A DNA stretch of 64,000 nt, taken from contig CP089460.1 of assembly GCA_026636295.1 (NCBI GenBank), forward strand, positions 186,001 to 250,000, in the 5' to 3' direction. Both the position numbers and the translations under genes were made by a program. The notes under the pieces are model-generated. The model was not told the DNA's origin. It worked only from the letters and a program-made list of their open reading frames with translations, and did not search any database. The DNA is from Medakamo hakoo (Eukaryota > Chlorophyta > Trebouxiophyceae > Coccomyxaceae). Positions 1 through 10,455 of this stretch are shown here, in pieces; position 1 is the stretch's first letter; each line of letters opens with the position of its first letter.

Positions 1-77
1 GCGTGTGCATGGTGTGCGTGTGTGTGCAAACACGGAGAGAACTGTTTTTTTTGTTTCACGACCCCGGAACGCACCCC

Positions 78-422
78 TCACTCTTCGCCGACCCGGGCCC
101 GCTTGGACGGCGCGCCGTCGTCGGCCGGCCGGCCGGCTCCATTCTCCTCCAGCGGCGGCGCGAGCGCGCGCACGTTGCCGCCGGGCATGACGAGACTCAA
201 CACCTGCCACGCGGCTAGCGGACCGCCGGCTACGCTTGAAGCGGCGGCAGCGAGGTCGGACGGCTGCGGAGCGAGGCGGGCTGCAGCGGCGGCCAGGGCG
301 GACGGGGAGGGAGGTGGGAGCGGGCGGCCGGCCCCGGTCATCCAGCGGGCTGGTTCTGGGGCCGGAGGCGGTGACGCGAGCGGACCCTGGACAGCCGGGC
401 AAGGGACAGGCCGGCCAGCCAT
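78..422 (-). CDS. Possible short ORF, unrecognised
   Basis: An open frame on the minus strand of about 114 codons starts at an ATG at 422 and ends with a TGA at 78. It is Ala/Pro-rich, but its last residues (SKRARVGEE) look like a plausible basic C-terminus. It would be divergent from RAD1, 165 bp away. It could be the last exon of a larger gene or simply a GC-driven open frame. I recognise no family. Positions 1-77 hold only GT-rich sequence and a T-run. Confidence 0.2.
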   Translation of the reverse strand: MAGRPVPCPAVQGPLASPPPAPEPARWMTGAGRPLPPPSPSALAAAAARLAPQPSDLAAAASSVAGGPLAAWQVLSLVMPGGNVRALAPPLEENGAGRPADDGAPSKRARVGEE

Positions 423-586
423 GGGTGTGTGGCGGGGTGGCGGGGCGTCCGAGGCGATGGCTTGTGCGTGTGGGTCTGGCGGAGGGCGCGGTGCGGAAGA
501 GAGAATGGAGGAGTGGAGGTCTGGTGAGCTGGCCCGCCTCACTTCACTGTTTGCGCCGCGCGGCTCGACGGAAACGCGCGCTCCCG

Positions 587-1888
587 ATGGAGCCGCACCC
601 CACCGCCACGCTGCGCCTGCCCGACGCTCGCTTGTTGGCTGCCCTGCTCCGCGCAATCAAAGACCCGGCCGACCGCCAGCAGGTACGTCTAGGTCACTCG
701 CGCCCGCCGGTCACGCCTCGAGTGAGGGGCGGGCGTTTTTTGTGTCTCCTCAAACCCATGCGTTTCTGCTCCCACCCCACCCCATCCCCGCCTCGCCCAC
801 AGCTCTGCGCCCTCGTCATTGCGGACGACGGCCTCACCCTCCGCTGGGAAGACGATTCCAAGGCTCTGCAAGCCTCAATTTCCTTGCCTCCGGCCCTCTT
901 CTCCCAATTCGACGTGCCGTGGGCCCGCCGGACGAGTGGCGTGCGCCTCCACCACCTCACCGACGCGCTGGCTGTCTTCACGTCCGGCGGGCCGTCTTCC
1001 GCCGCGTCCGCGCACGCGCCACCACCCGCCGAGCTCGTCCTGCGGTCTCCAGGAGCCGATGGCGCCGCCGCGCTGGAGCTGGCGTCCGTCGAGGGCGCGG
1101 GCGGCGCGGCGACGGCCGCGCTCCTCGACGCGGTCGACGCGCCGCCCGCGGCCGGGGATTTGGGGAGCGAAGGCGGCTGGGCCCGGCCCGCGGCGTCGTT
1201 GGTCGCGCCTGCCGCCTTGCTGCGCGAAGCGGTCGATGATTTAGAGTGGGGTGCGGCGGCGGGCAAAAACCTGGCCCGGCTGACGCTGTCGGCGGCGGCC
1301 GCGGCGGCGCCCGGCGGCGGTGGCGCCGCCGCCGCACCAGGCCCGCGCGCCGTCCTCTCCGCCGGCCCGGGCCCCGGCGGCGAAGCCGTGGAGGTGGACC
1401 TGCCCGTCTCCTGCCTGGCGGCTTTCGAGGTCAGCGACGAGCGCGGCGCTGTGAGCCACGCCTACCGCTACCGCCTCTTGCGGGCGGCGTTGGCCGCGGG
1501 CGCAGCGCGCGGGGGCGGCGGTGGCGGCGGCGGCGGCGGCCTGTCCGCGCGCGCCGCGCCGCACGCCCACCCCGGCGACGCCGCGTCTTTCGCCGCTTCC
1601 CTCATCGGCGGCGGCGGGGTTGGTGGCGCCGGCGCGTCCGGCGGCGCCGGCGCCACGACGAAGCTGGCCGTGGACGGGCGGGGCGTGCTGCGCGCGACGC
1701 ACCTCGTCCCCGTCGAGGCCGGTGGCGGCGGCGGTGGCGGCGGCGGCGGCGGAGCCGGCCCGCCGACGGCCGTCGTCCAGTTTGTGGTGCTGCCGGCGGT
1801 GGACGAAGCCGCGGATGACGGTGGCGGCAGTGGGGAGGGCGACGTGTACCGCGGGCCGACGTCCGGGGCGGCGGCGGCCTTGGCATGA
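587..1888 (+). CDS. RAD1: Checkpoint clamp protein RAD1 (9-1-1 complex)
   Basis: RAD1 is the PCNA-like subunit of the nuclear RAD9-RAD1-HUS1 clamp, which is loaded at DNA damage and activates the checkpoint kinase ATR. Exons are 587-682 and 803-1888, giving 393 residues. The 120-nt intron starts GTACGT and ends CACAG; its length is a multiple of three, so the frame also reads through it. Early residues match the family: LLRAIKDPADRQQ, then CALVIADDGLTLRWEDDSKA, QASISLPPALFSQF and a DALAVF segment. Later blocks (SLVAPAALLREAVDDLEW, then TKLAVDGRGVLRATHLV and VVQFVVLP) fit the second clamp domain. The family is usually about 280 residues; the excess is Gly/Ala tracts at 1310-1345, 1510-1545 and 1720-1755. 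The ATG at 587 was chosen because the family begins there; the in-frame extension upstream is low-complexity. Confidence 0.8.
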   Translation: MEPHPTATLRLPDARLLAALLRAIKDPADRQQVRLGHSRPPVTPRVRGGRFLCLLKPMRFCSHPTPSPPRPQLCALVIADDGLTLRWEDDSKALQASISLPPALFSQFDVPWARRTSGVRLHHLTDALAVFTSGGPSSAASAHAPPPAELVLRSPGADGAAALELASVEGAGGAATAALLDAVDAPPAAGDLGSEGGWARPAASLVAPAALLREAVDDLEWGAAAGKNLARLTLSAAAAAAPGGGGAAAAPGPRAVLSAGPGPGGEAVEVDLPVSCLAAFEVSDERGAVSHAYRYRLLRAALAAGAARGGGGGGGGGGLSARAAPHAHPGDAASFAASLIGGGGVGGAGASGGAGATTKLAVDGRGVLRATHLVPVEAGGGGGGGGGGGAGPPTAVVQFVVLPAVDEAADDGGGSGEGDVYRGPTSGAAAALA

Positions 1889-2015
1889 AAAAGGGAGAGA
1901 GAGGGGCGGGCAGGGCCACTGTGTGTAGGTGAGAAGGAGAGACAGACAGACAGAAAAGCACCTCCGTGTTCGTTCGTTTCCACACACGCACACCCAGCTG
2001 CTTGCTACGTCCCCT

Positions 2016-2963
2016 CTAGCCCCGCGTGAAAGCGGGCGACACGGCCGGCGGCGCCTCCGGGTCGGACGCGGCGCTCCGACCACCACCGCCCCCACCCCCC
2101 CACACGCCGCCCTCGCACGACCCCGCCGCCGCCGTCCGCGCTTCCTGGCACGCCGCGCACGCCGGGCAGCACAGCCAGGCTGCGACGTCGGCGAGCAGGG
2201 TCAGGGCCGCCCCCGCGCGGCTGGACGGCCGCCCGCCGATGCCGTGGCGGCGCCGGGCGGCGGCCCGCCGCGCGGCGGCCAAGCCCAGGCCGGCCGCAGT
2301 CAGGCCGGCCACAACCCACCAGGTCGCCAGTTCGGCGGCGCGGCCACGGGCGCAGGCGGCGGCCAAGCCGGCCGGGATGCCGGGGGCGTGGACGTCCAGC
2401 TGCGTGTGTGGTGGTGGGGTTGCGGAGGGGGCGGGGGGTGTGAGAGGCGAGGCGAGGCGCGGGTCGGGAGGGTTGACCGAAAAAAACGGATGAAAAAAAA
2501 AACGCACGGGGTAACAAACCGCTTCGATGCGCAGGACCAGCGGCAGTCGGATCAGCCACGTGCAGACCGTCAGCAGGCCGAGCGTCAGGCCGGGGCGGGT
2601 CGCCCACCAGGCATGGCGCGGGCCGAGAAAACGGTCGGTCGTCCGGCTGGGGGTGGATGGCGGGGGGGGGGGGGGGGGGAGGGGGGGGGGGATGTCGAGG
2701 GAGTCGAGGGAGCGAGGAGGGGAGCGCGAAAAATTCGAGAGAGACGGCCGCACCTCTCCGAAAACGCCCATCCACACTCACCCGTGCAACACAGCCATGC
2801 CACAGGGCATGCACGCGACGACACCACACACGCCACACTCGGCCGGCGCGCAGGGATCCCGGCCGCAACAGGCGAGGAGCGGGGCGTCCCAATTGCGGAC
2901 GGGCGACGAGGACGGCGCTGCTTCTCCGCCCATGGTTGTGGGGAGCAGAGGCTCGGAGGCCAT
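2016..2963 (-). CDS. PLAC8 / Cys-rich family membrane protein
   Basis: Exons (minus) are 2963-2782, 2646-2508 and 2399-2016, giving 234 residues; splice phases agree at both junctions (donors GTGAGT and GTGCGT). The N-terminal part has the family signature: a Trp followed by two Cys clusters (WDAPLLACCGRDPCAPAECG, then CGVVACMPCGMAVLHG). A hydrophobic segment follows (LTLGLLTVCTWLI). Near the C-terminus the typical second cluster appears (WLCCPACAACQEAR). Known PLAC8 proteins are small plasma- or endomembrane proteins linked to cell size, metal resistance or calcium; which role applies here cannot be told. The middle exon adds a second possible membrane segment (TWWVVAGLTAAGLGLAAA). The first intron holds a G-run of about 30 nt. 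The gene is convergent with RAD1. Confidence 0.72.
2662..2690. repeat. G homopolymer tract in PLAC8 intron 1
   Basis: An 18-nt G-run, one A, then ten more Gs. On the gene strand it forms a C-run that serves as the polypyrimidine stretch before the acceptor. Confidence 0.9.
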
Positions 2964-3144
2964 TGTTGCGCGAGGCTCGCGAGGGACGAAGGGCGTCGCG
3001 AAGGCCAGGCGCGATGGGGAGCGCGCGAAGAGTCGAATGGAATGTGTCGCCGCAGTGTGTCCGACTCAGAGTTTTTTTTTTTGGCACTCCCTCCCCCCTC
3101 CCTCTCCCTCTACGCACCCCACGCACGGAGTGTCTCCCCCTTCT

Positions 3145-6107
3145 TCAAGCCAAGTAGTTGTACACGTTGGGGTCGTCCTCATCGCGCGCCAGGTACTCCC
3201 GGTCGATGAGGCTCTCCAGCCGCTTCTTCAGGTCGGCCGGGCGCAGGGGGAAGGCCAGCTGGGCGCCCAGCTCCCCGACCAGCAGCCGGTGGGACAGGGA
3301 GCGGCGGGCTTTCATGATGCGGACGACGGCCGCGTCGACCGCGTGCGCGCGGTCCTGGGCGACGGCCGCGCTCGTCGCCGCCGCTTCCGCCGGCGTCTCG
3401 CGCAGCTGGATGGCGTTGATGCGCAGGCGGAACAGGGAGGCGGTGAAGCCGGTGTTGAAGGCGAAGGTGTCGCCGTCGCACACGTCCCGGCCCTTGGGCG
3501 TTTTGAGCAGGGGGCGCACCCGGCCGCACGCCAGCGACTGGAGCGTGCGGCGCAGTTCGGCGTCGGGCAGGCCGGACGCGTCGGCCAGGGCCGCCAGCCC
3601 CGCGCCGCCGGCCCCGCCGCCGACCTCGCCCTCGTTGAACAGGAGCAGGACGGCGGCTTGGTGGGCGGACACAGCCAGCTCGCGCGGGCCGGAGGGGAAC
3701 CGCGCGCGCAGGAGGGCCGTGCCCAGCGCGTGCTGCCAGGCCAGCTTGCGGCCGCCGTGCTTGGCCAGGTAAAACGCCTCGAACGCGGCCGGGCCCGCGG
3801 CCAGGGCGGGCGGCAGGCGCAGGTCGACGGGCGGGTCGTACGACGGCCAGTAGCCCGCGGTGAGGACGGAGACGGACAGGTCCAGGCCGGGCGGCGTGCC
3901 CGCGGCCGCGCCGGCCGGCGACGCCCGGAACGCGGCGCCCGTCTCCCGGCTCAGGTCCATGTCCGAGAACATGCCCTCCAGCTTGGCCGTGAACCCGGGC
4001 CCGCACTCGGCCTTCAGGCGGGCCAGGACGAGGCGCTCGGCTTCCGGCGACGCGGACCGGCCCAGCAGCAGGCGCTTGGCCAAGTCCTTTTTGTAAAACG
4101 CTTCAAACACGTCCTTGCCCTGCAGGTGGCGGAAGAGGAGGAGCGCGGCGTCCAGGCGGCCCTCGGTCGTGGTGGCGGACGGCGAGCCAGCGCCGGCGGC
4201 GGCGGCGACGCCGCCGGCCGGGGGCGGGGGACCGCCGCCGCCGTCGGCCGCGCGCGCGTTGGCGGACCCCGCGCCGCGCAGCTCCGCGTCCATGTATTTG
4301 GCCAGCAGCTCCGCGGGCCGGGCGCCGCGCCCGTTGAGCACGGCTTCCAGCGCGTCCTTTGCCGCGGCCGCGAATTCGGGGCGGGAGGCAAAGGCGGCCG
4401 CGACGGCGCCGTCGGCGGCCGCCTTCAGGGCGAGGAGGCCGGGGACGAGGCCGGCCGCGGCGGCGGCCGTGGCGGCGGCCGGGTCGGCGCCCTCGCCGCC
4501 GCCGCCGCCGCTCCCAGACGTCCGCGTGCCCGCCGCCGCGCCGGACGACGGCCGCGCGCTCCCGCCCTCCGCCGGACCAAGCGCGGCGTCCATGACGGAC
4601 CCGCCGCGCGCCCGGACCCAGCCTTTGAAGGTGGCCCGCAGCGCGTCGAGGCCGCCCACGCGCGCCGCGGCCGCGTGCAGCCGCCCGAGGTCAGCCAGCG
4701 TGGCCGCCCCGCCGTCGGCCAGCGGCCCAAAGCCGCGTTCGAGCAGGGTGGGCAGGTGCGCGGCCAGCAGCCTTGTCTCCACGATGCGGACGAGCGGGCG
4801 GCGGGTGCGCGGGGCCAGGCAGGCGGCCGTGCGGCCGGCCTCCTCGGCCAGGCGGCCTTCCGCGTGGCGGAGGTACTCGGCCGGTCCGGCCTCCCCGATG
4901 CGCGCGTCGCCCTCCGCCGCGTACGCCGCGTCGGCCCGGGCCAGCAGCGGCGCTTCCAGCGCCGACGGGTACAGGCCCAGGGCCAGGAAAGCGGACGCGC
5001 CGGCGCGCAGCAGGGGCCGGTCGACGGACCCCCCCGCCCGCTCGGCGTCGACCAGGCCGAGCGCCCCGTCCGCCGCCCGGTCGCGGACGGCCGGGTGGGC
5101 CGCCAAGTGGCGGCGGAACGCGGCCAGGCCGACGTCGTACAGGACGGGCCGGCCCGCGACGGAGCCCGGCAAGCGGGCGGGGGCGGGCGCGCCGCCGTGT
5201 CCGGCGCCGACGCCGACCAGCACGGGCGCGGGCGCGGCCGCGGCGCGGTCGAGCGCTGTGAACACGCGGCGCAGCATGAGCGTGGCGGCGCAGTGGTCGG
5301 CCCACGCGTCGGCGAAGGCCCGCAACGCCGCGACGCCGTCGGTCGGGGCGGTGGCGTCCAGGGAGGCCAGCTGGGCCGCGATGTGGGCGTCGACGACGGC
5401 CTGATGCACGCGGGTGAGAGAGAGGGTGGTGGTGGTGGGGCGGTCGGGCGAGGGGGGCGCGAGCGCGCGGGGAGCGCGCCAAGACAGAACTCCTCCCCCG
5501 CCCTCCCCCTCCCACCATCCCCTCACCTCCAGGTTGTCGTACAGGCGGTCGGCCATGCCGTGCAGGACCATGGCTTCCACGTCCTGTGGGTGGTGTGTTG
5601 AGGGCGAGGGCGTCAGAGAAGTCCGGGACACAGGCCATGGCCATTGAAACCGCGGTCGCAAAAAAACAACGCCGCCCGCACCACCCCCCACCTGCAACAA
5701 ACTCACCCGGTACAGGTCTTCCAGGGAGCAGGCCACAGGCTGCTTGCCGTGGATGGCGCGGACGGCGGAAGAGAGGCGGGCCCAGGTGTCGGCTTCAAAG
5801 GTCGGGGGGAGGGCCGGCTTGGCTGTGGGGTGTGTATGTGTGCGTGTGTTTTGTTTTGCGACGGAGGCGTGAGTGCGTGCTCGGTCCCCTCGGCAGTTGG
5901 GGGCGGGTGCGCGCCAGCCCCTCGCACACGAGGCTGGGAAGCGTGCGCGCGTGCGGGCAGCGGGTGCCGGCGTGCGGCGGACGACGAAGCCAGAGAGACG
6001 ACGCTCGGTCGATCTCTCGCGCTCGCGCCTGCGTCACCTTTGAACGGCTTGATGACCAGCTTCTTGGCCGGCGGGGGGCCGCCCGGTGGGCGGGCCATGG
6101 TGGACAT
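3145..6107 (-). CDS. CUL4: Cullin 4, scaffold of a CRL4 ubiquitin ligase
   Basis: Cullin 4 holds RBX1 and the DDB1 adaptor to build nuclear CRL4 ubiquitin ligases. Exons (minus) are 6107-6038, 5822-5707, 5583-5527 and 5400-3145, giving 832 residues; all phases agree. The N-terminus carries the CUL4 block KKLVIKPFKAKPALPPTFE followed by TWARLSSAVRAIHGKQPVA and EDLYR. The body matches the cullin homology region (KDVFEAFYKKDLAKRLLLG). The C-terminus has the neddylation site: Lys about residue 778 in VRIMKARRSLSH, then LKKRLESLIDREYLARD and the ending YNYLA. Low-complexity Gly/Ala/Pro insertions around 4190-4600 interrupt the middle. The first intron (5823-6037) is the longest. The gene is divergent from the membrane protein at 6306, 198 bp away. 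Confidence 0.9.
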
Positions 6108-6305
6108 GTGCGCGGTGTGTGTGCGGTGTGTGTGCGTGCGTTGAGGCGCGGAGCGCCGCTGGGGGCGCTGTGGGAAAGCGGGTCTGAGAGAGACTCCCCC
6201 CACCACGCTCCTCGCTGCTTCACTGTGTCGTCGACGGAGAACGCCGTGACGCGGCGCGCGAAGCGAGTGCGCGCGCCGTCAGGGAAGGAAGCCGAGGCAA
6301 AACCC

Positions 6306-7436
6306 ATGCCCTGGCCCGCTGCCAGCGACGTGGCCCTGCCCATGGAGGCGCCACTCCCTCGCAAGTACGATGGCGGTGACAGAGGCGGGGAAAGAAGCGG
6401 GGAGGGGGCCGCCACGCCCTGTCGAACGTGCGCTGCGGCGCGCGGCACATGCGGTCCCAACCAGTTGCAACACACACCGCTCCCCCCCTGCCCGTCCATC
6501 CCGCTGCTCCCACCCAGGTCCTTCCCGCCGCCACCCCACGGCTCCCTGACCTCCTGCTCCCTGGGCCCGCCCGCCCTCCTGTTCCTCTACCGCCTGGCCG
6601 CCGTGGTCCTGTCCCTTTTAATCACAATTCCGACGCTGGTTCCGAGGTTGCGGGACTCGCCAGCGGCGAGCGAAGCCTACCGCTACTCGGCCGACGTCCG
6701 CACCTCCGCCCTTTTTTACAGCACGTGGAGCCTGTACTTGACCGTCTTGTACTTCTCAGCCGCGGCGGTGGCGTCAGGAGAACGCGTGGGATGGCGGGTG
6801 GCGGAGTGGCGGCGGCGGAGGAAGGCAGGGCGGAGCGGGGGCGGTGGTGGGCCGTCGCCCGACGCCGCGGCGGCCGCGCGCGCCGACGCCGGCCCCGCGT
6901 CCGCCGTCGCGATCGCCCTGCTCCACGCCGCCGCGCCCGCCGCTGCCTTCGTCTGCTTTTCGACGTTTTTTGTCGTGCTGCCAGCCGCCGCCGCAACGGG
7001 GTCCCAAGAAGCGGTGTGGGCGGTCGTCGGCACACTCGCAACGCCGCTCGGCCTGGCGGCCGCGGGCGGAGGCCTGGCCGCCCTCACGGCAGACCTGGCC
7101 CTCTCCCGCGTCCTGTTCCCACGCCCGCGGTACCTGCTACTGACAACGGCATGGCCGGCCACATTCCTGGCGATCGGTGCCGCCGTCGCGGCTGTTCACC
7201 ATAAACAGAGCGGCGGCGGGCCGGCGCCAGTGGGCGACCCGTCCGCCTCGTCCGCGGCACCGCCCTCGCCTGCGCCCTCCTTGGATGCGGACTGGGGCAG
7301 CGCCGCGGCAAAGCAACTCTCCTACACACTGATCGCACACCTCGTCGCAGCGGTGGGCCTAGGGTGCGTGGCGTGGGTGCGGGAGGGCGTGTGCGCGGCC
7401 GGCGCGGCCGTCGCAAAACGCGTCAAGGGGTCGTGA
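6306..7436 (+). CDS. Predicted six-helix membrane protein (Rolling stone/AT5G62960-like, tentative)
   Basis: Exons are 6306-6364 and 6518-7436, giving 325 residues; the donor GTACGA and phase-2 junction fit. Six hydrophobic segments are visible: ALLFLYRLAAVVLSLLITI, then WSLYLTVLYFSAAAVA, a long AVAIALLHAAAPAAAFVC block, a GTLATPLGLAAAGGGLAAL block, TAWPATFLAIGAAVAAV and LIAHLVAAVGLGCVAW. The segment FYSTWSLYLTVLYF, an aromatic-Trp helix start, recalls the Rolling stone-like family of plants and animals, whose function is poorly known. That link is a weak impression. A TGTAA lies about 10 nt after the stop, which is the green-algal polyadenylation motif but unusually close. Confidence 0.55.
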   Translation: MPWPAASDVALPMEAPLPRKYDGGDRGGERSGEGAATPCRTCAAARGTCGPNQLQHTPLPPCPSIPLLPPRSFPPPPHGSLTSCSLGPPALLFLYRLAAVVLSLLITIPTLVPRLRDSPAASEAYRYSADVRTSALFYSTWSLYLTVLYFSAAAVASGERVGWRVAEWRRRRKAGRSGGGGGPSPDAAAAARADAGPASAVAIALLHAAAPAAAFVCFSTFFVVLPAAAATGSQEAVWAVVGTLATPLGLAAAGGGLAALTADLALSRVLFPRPRYLLLTTAWPATFLAIGAAVAAVHHKQSGGGPAPVGDPSASSAAPPSPAPSLDADWGSAAAKQLSYTLIAHLVAAVGLGCVAWVREGVCAAGAAVAKRVKGS

Positions 7437-7496
7437 GTTTTTTTTTGTAAAAAAAAGTCCCCTTTTCAACAGCACCGCCCTCTCTCTCTTTCACTT

Positions 7497-10052
7497 CTAC
7501 GCCCCTCGCATGGGGAAGCCGCCAGGCGCGTAGCCTTCGGGACGCAAGCCTGGGCCCGGTGCTGGAGCGGCCGCGGGCACGGGCGCGCCGCCGGCCCAGG
7601 GCGCCCGCGTCGGGTGGTCGAGGCCGACGGGGCCTGCGTCGTTTCCGCCTCCCGGCACAAACCGGCCCGCGGGCGGTGGGACGTCGGGCGAGGACTCGAC
7701 TAAAGCTCTTTGGACCTCATCCAATCGCCCTGCAAAGATGCGGGGGCCGATGGCGTCGCGCAAAGCCGCGATGGCGCGGCCAGCGGCTGCGCGGACGAGC
7801 GGACGGTCGGCCGCGCAAGGGCCCAGGCACTCGAGCAGCGGCGGCAGGAGCGCCTCCAGGTGTGGTTTCACCGCGCGCGGACCCGCCGCGATTAACACAG
7901 CAACGACAGTGTTCGCGGCCGTCTCTCTCAAAGACCAGCAGGACGTGTAGTGCCGGGCGGACGCGGCGGACGCCAAGGCGGGGAGGAGGGCGAGCGCGGC
8001 CGCGGTCGTTTTGCCTCCGCCTCCACCCTCTGCCAGCGCGCCCACCAGCCGTGCCCCGCCGTCCGCGGCTTCCCACGCTTCGCGCGCCCGTTTATACGAG
8101 TAGTCCATGCACCCGCACGAAAAATCGATGCCGCCGGTGTCCCGGCGCGGGCGGAGCAGGCCGGCGCCCGCGCCGCCTTTAAACAGGTCGGGCGGCGCGC
8201 CGGGCGGCGCGCCAGGCGGGAGGGGTGGGGCCAGGCCACGGGGTGGGGGGTGGGCGGGCCCGCCGTCGGGCTGGTCGGAGGTGCGGGCTAATGCCGCTAA
8301 CGCCAGGGCGGCGACGGCGCCTAAGTAAGTGGACGGGCCGCCGGCGGCGACGACGGCAGGGTGGCCGGGCGCGGGCGGGTCGGCCTTTTTCCCAGCTGCA
8401 GACACGGCCGGCAGGCCGCCCTCCGGCAGGCCGATGCCCGCGCCGTCGAAAGCGACACTGCCACTGACCAGCGCCGCCCCTGCCCCGCCACGCACGGACG
8501 GCACGTTGTCGTCCAGGGCGCCCGCCCACGCGGCCCACGCCTCGCGCGCCCGGGCGGGGGCGACAGCCTCGGGAAACGCGGCCGCGACTTGCGCCAGGGC
8601 CCGCCCGGCCGCGTCGCGCACCGGCCACGCATCGTCCTTGGATGCGGACAGTAAGGCCTTGACCAACGCGCCAGCGTGCGGGCGGACGGCGGAGGCACGC
8701 ACCTTGGCCGCCAGCTCGCCCATGCAGGTCGCCGCGCCTTCCCGCACCTGGTGGTTGTTCGTGCGCGCGCTCTTCACGTAGTGCGCGACGACGGCGGGGG
8801 CGTGGTCCGCGACGGCGGCCGCGCCCTTGCCGGCCGTGACCAGCCCCCACGTCGCTTGCGAGTACGCCGCCACGCCTTCCGCGGCGTCGTAGCGGTTCAG
8901 GGCCAGGGCGGGCAGCAGCGCCGCGAGCGCTGCCGCCCGCGTTTCCGACGGCGGCGGCGGGCACGCGCGCAGCAGCGCCCGCGCCGCCACGCAAGCGGCC
9001 AGGCGGACTTGGGACCAGTTTTCGGCCAGGCCTTCGTCGCCCAGGCGGGCGGCGGCGGACCGGACGAACGACGACGCGGCGGCATCCCCATCCGCGGCGG
9101 GGGCGAGCAGCGCGGCCAGGCCGCCCAGCGCGCCGTACGCGGCCTCGCGCACGAACCGATTCGGGTGGAGGACGGCGCGGTTGATGAGGGCCACGACAGC
9201 GCCGTCCGGACGCGCCGCGGGCCCAAAGGCCGGCCCGCACCCGTCCATGATCGACAGCAGCGCGCGCACGGCCGTCTCCAAGCACCGCCACCCTTCCGTG
9301 CCGTGCCGCATCTCGCCCGCGCCCGGGGGTTGTGGGGCGTACGACGATGCAAGCGTCGCCCGAATGGCGGCGGCCGGGTCGGTGGCGGACGCGTCCAGCG
9401 GGCGGACGGACGGCGGCAGCGCGCCCGTTGTGGGTGGCAGGGCGGCCGCGCTCTCGCCGCCCCCTCCCTCCCCGCCGCCAGCGTCCCGGTCCCAGTCCCG
9501 GGCGATGAGGCGGAAGATGGTCGGGGAGGCCGCCTCCCAGACGGCCATGCCGCCTCCCCCGGCCGCCGCTGCCGCGCCTAAGAAGTCGCAGGCGGCCAAC
9601 CGGACGCGCGGCTCCTCGTCGTCCAGGGCTGCGACGGCGCGGGTCAAAGCGGGCGGGTTGACGGGCGCGTCGCCGCCACGGGCCTGGAGCACAGCTCTTG
9701 ATGCGGCCAGGCTGCCCAGGCGTTCGTGCCAGGCGGTGGAGGTGGAGGTGGACGCGGCGGCGGCCTCGATGGCGTCCAGGACGGGAGGGAGGGCGCACGG
9801 GTCTGGAGACGGGTGGGGAGTGGGAACAGGGGAGGAGTTCGAGTCAGATTGGGGCGGCGTGCGGGACTCACCAGCTCAGGCACGGCACTCCCTGGTCCTC
9901 CGAGGCTGCTCACCGATCGCTGCTAGAGCTGCTGGCAATGCTCGCGCCGCGCGTTCGCGGTCGAGTGGGGTGGGGGCGCCCAGTTGTGCGGCCAGAGCGA
10001 GAGCGCATTGGCCTTCCTGCGTGGGTGACGCCGCGCCCTCAGCAGCCGGCAT
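7497..10052 (-). CDS. HEAT/ARM-repeat protein of unknown function
   Basis: Exons (minus) are 10052-9914 and 9802-7497, giving 814 residues; the donor is GTGAGC and the phase-1 junction completes an Asp codon. The whole length is a helical-repeat solenoid with repeated units of the type NNHQVREGAATCMGELAAKV, DDAWPVRDAAGRALAQVAAA and SLRETAANTVVAVLIAAGPR. Such scaffolds bind other proteins. The segment FSCGCMDYSYKRAREAW is a distinctive non-repeat block about two thirds along. The tail (GYAPGGFPMRGA) is Gly/Pro-rich and probably disordered. No catalytic motif is seen. Importin-like, cofactor-D-like and other HEAT families were considered without a decisive match. Confidence 0.65.
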
Positions 10053-10455
10053 TGCGGCTGACTTGTTGTGAGGTTCCGCGTGTTCTGCGCGTCACGCCCA
10101 CGGAGCTTGAGGCGTGGCGTGTGCGTGACCGGGACCGAAAAGAAGAGTGCGGGAGAAAGCACAGAGCGAGCGCGCCTCTGTTTTCGCTTTCCGCTCGCGC
10201 GGCGCGCCGCCCGCGCTCACACACTCGCATTGTCTCAGAAGAGCGTCGCTCCCGCACGTTCTTCGAACGCAACCACCCCCCAAAGTTCTCGGTCCCAGAG
10301 CCTAGCTCAGGAGACCGCCTGACCCAGGTCACAAGCGCAAGCGTTTAGGCCCCGCGTACGCTCCGCACCGAAGCTTCTGCCTCGCGCAACACCGCGCCGC
10401 GCTGCGCACGACTTGCTCGGCGCCGAAGAAACTCTCCGCCCCAAAACAAGCAACC
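10053..10455. promoter_or_regulatory. Shared upstream region of the HEAT protein and RPA1
   Basis: 403 bp between two divergent start codons, with no convincing gene. It holds a GC-box-like stretch around 10195-10215 and a short inverted repeat with a TTCGAA core (10257-10269). No TATA box is seen on either strand. Confidence 0.4.

Noticed and set aside
236-586. In-frame extension of RAD1 upstream of the ATG at 587
   Set aside because: Low-complexity, no family similarity, and the conserved RAD1 start fits the ATG at 587.
3179-4006. Long Arg/Pro-rich open frames on the other frames of the cullin, VIP1, WD40 and HEAT genes
   Set aside because: Typical GC-driven shadows: rich in Arg, Pro, Gly, Ala and without conserved blocks or splice logic.
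10190-10215. E2F-type sites upstream of RPA1
   Set aside because: GC-rich sequence resembles the motif only loosely; no exact TTTSSCGC match in a convincing position.
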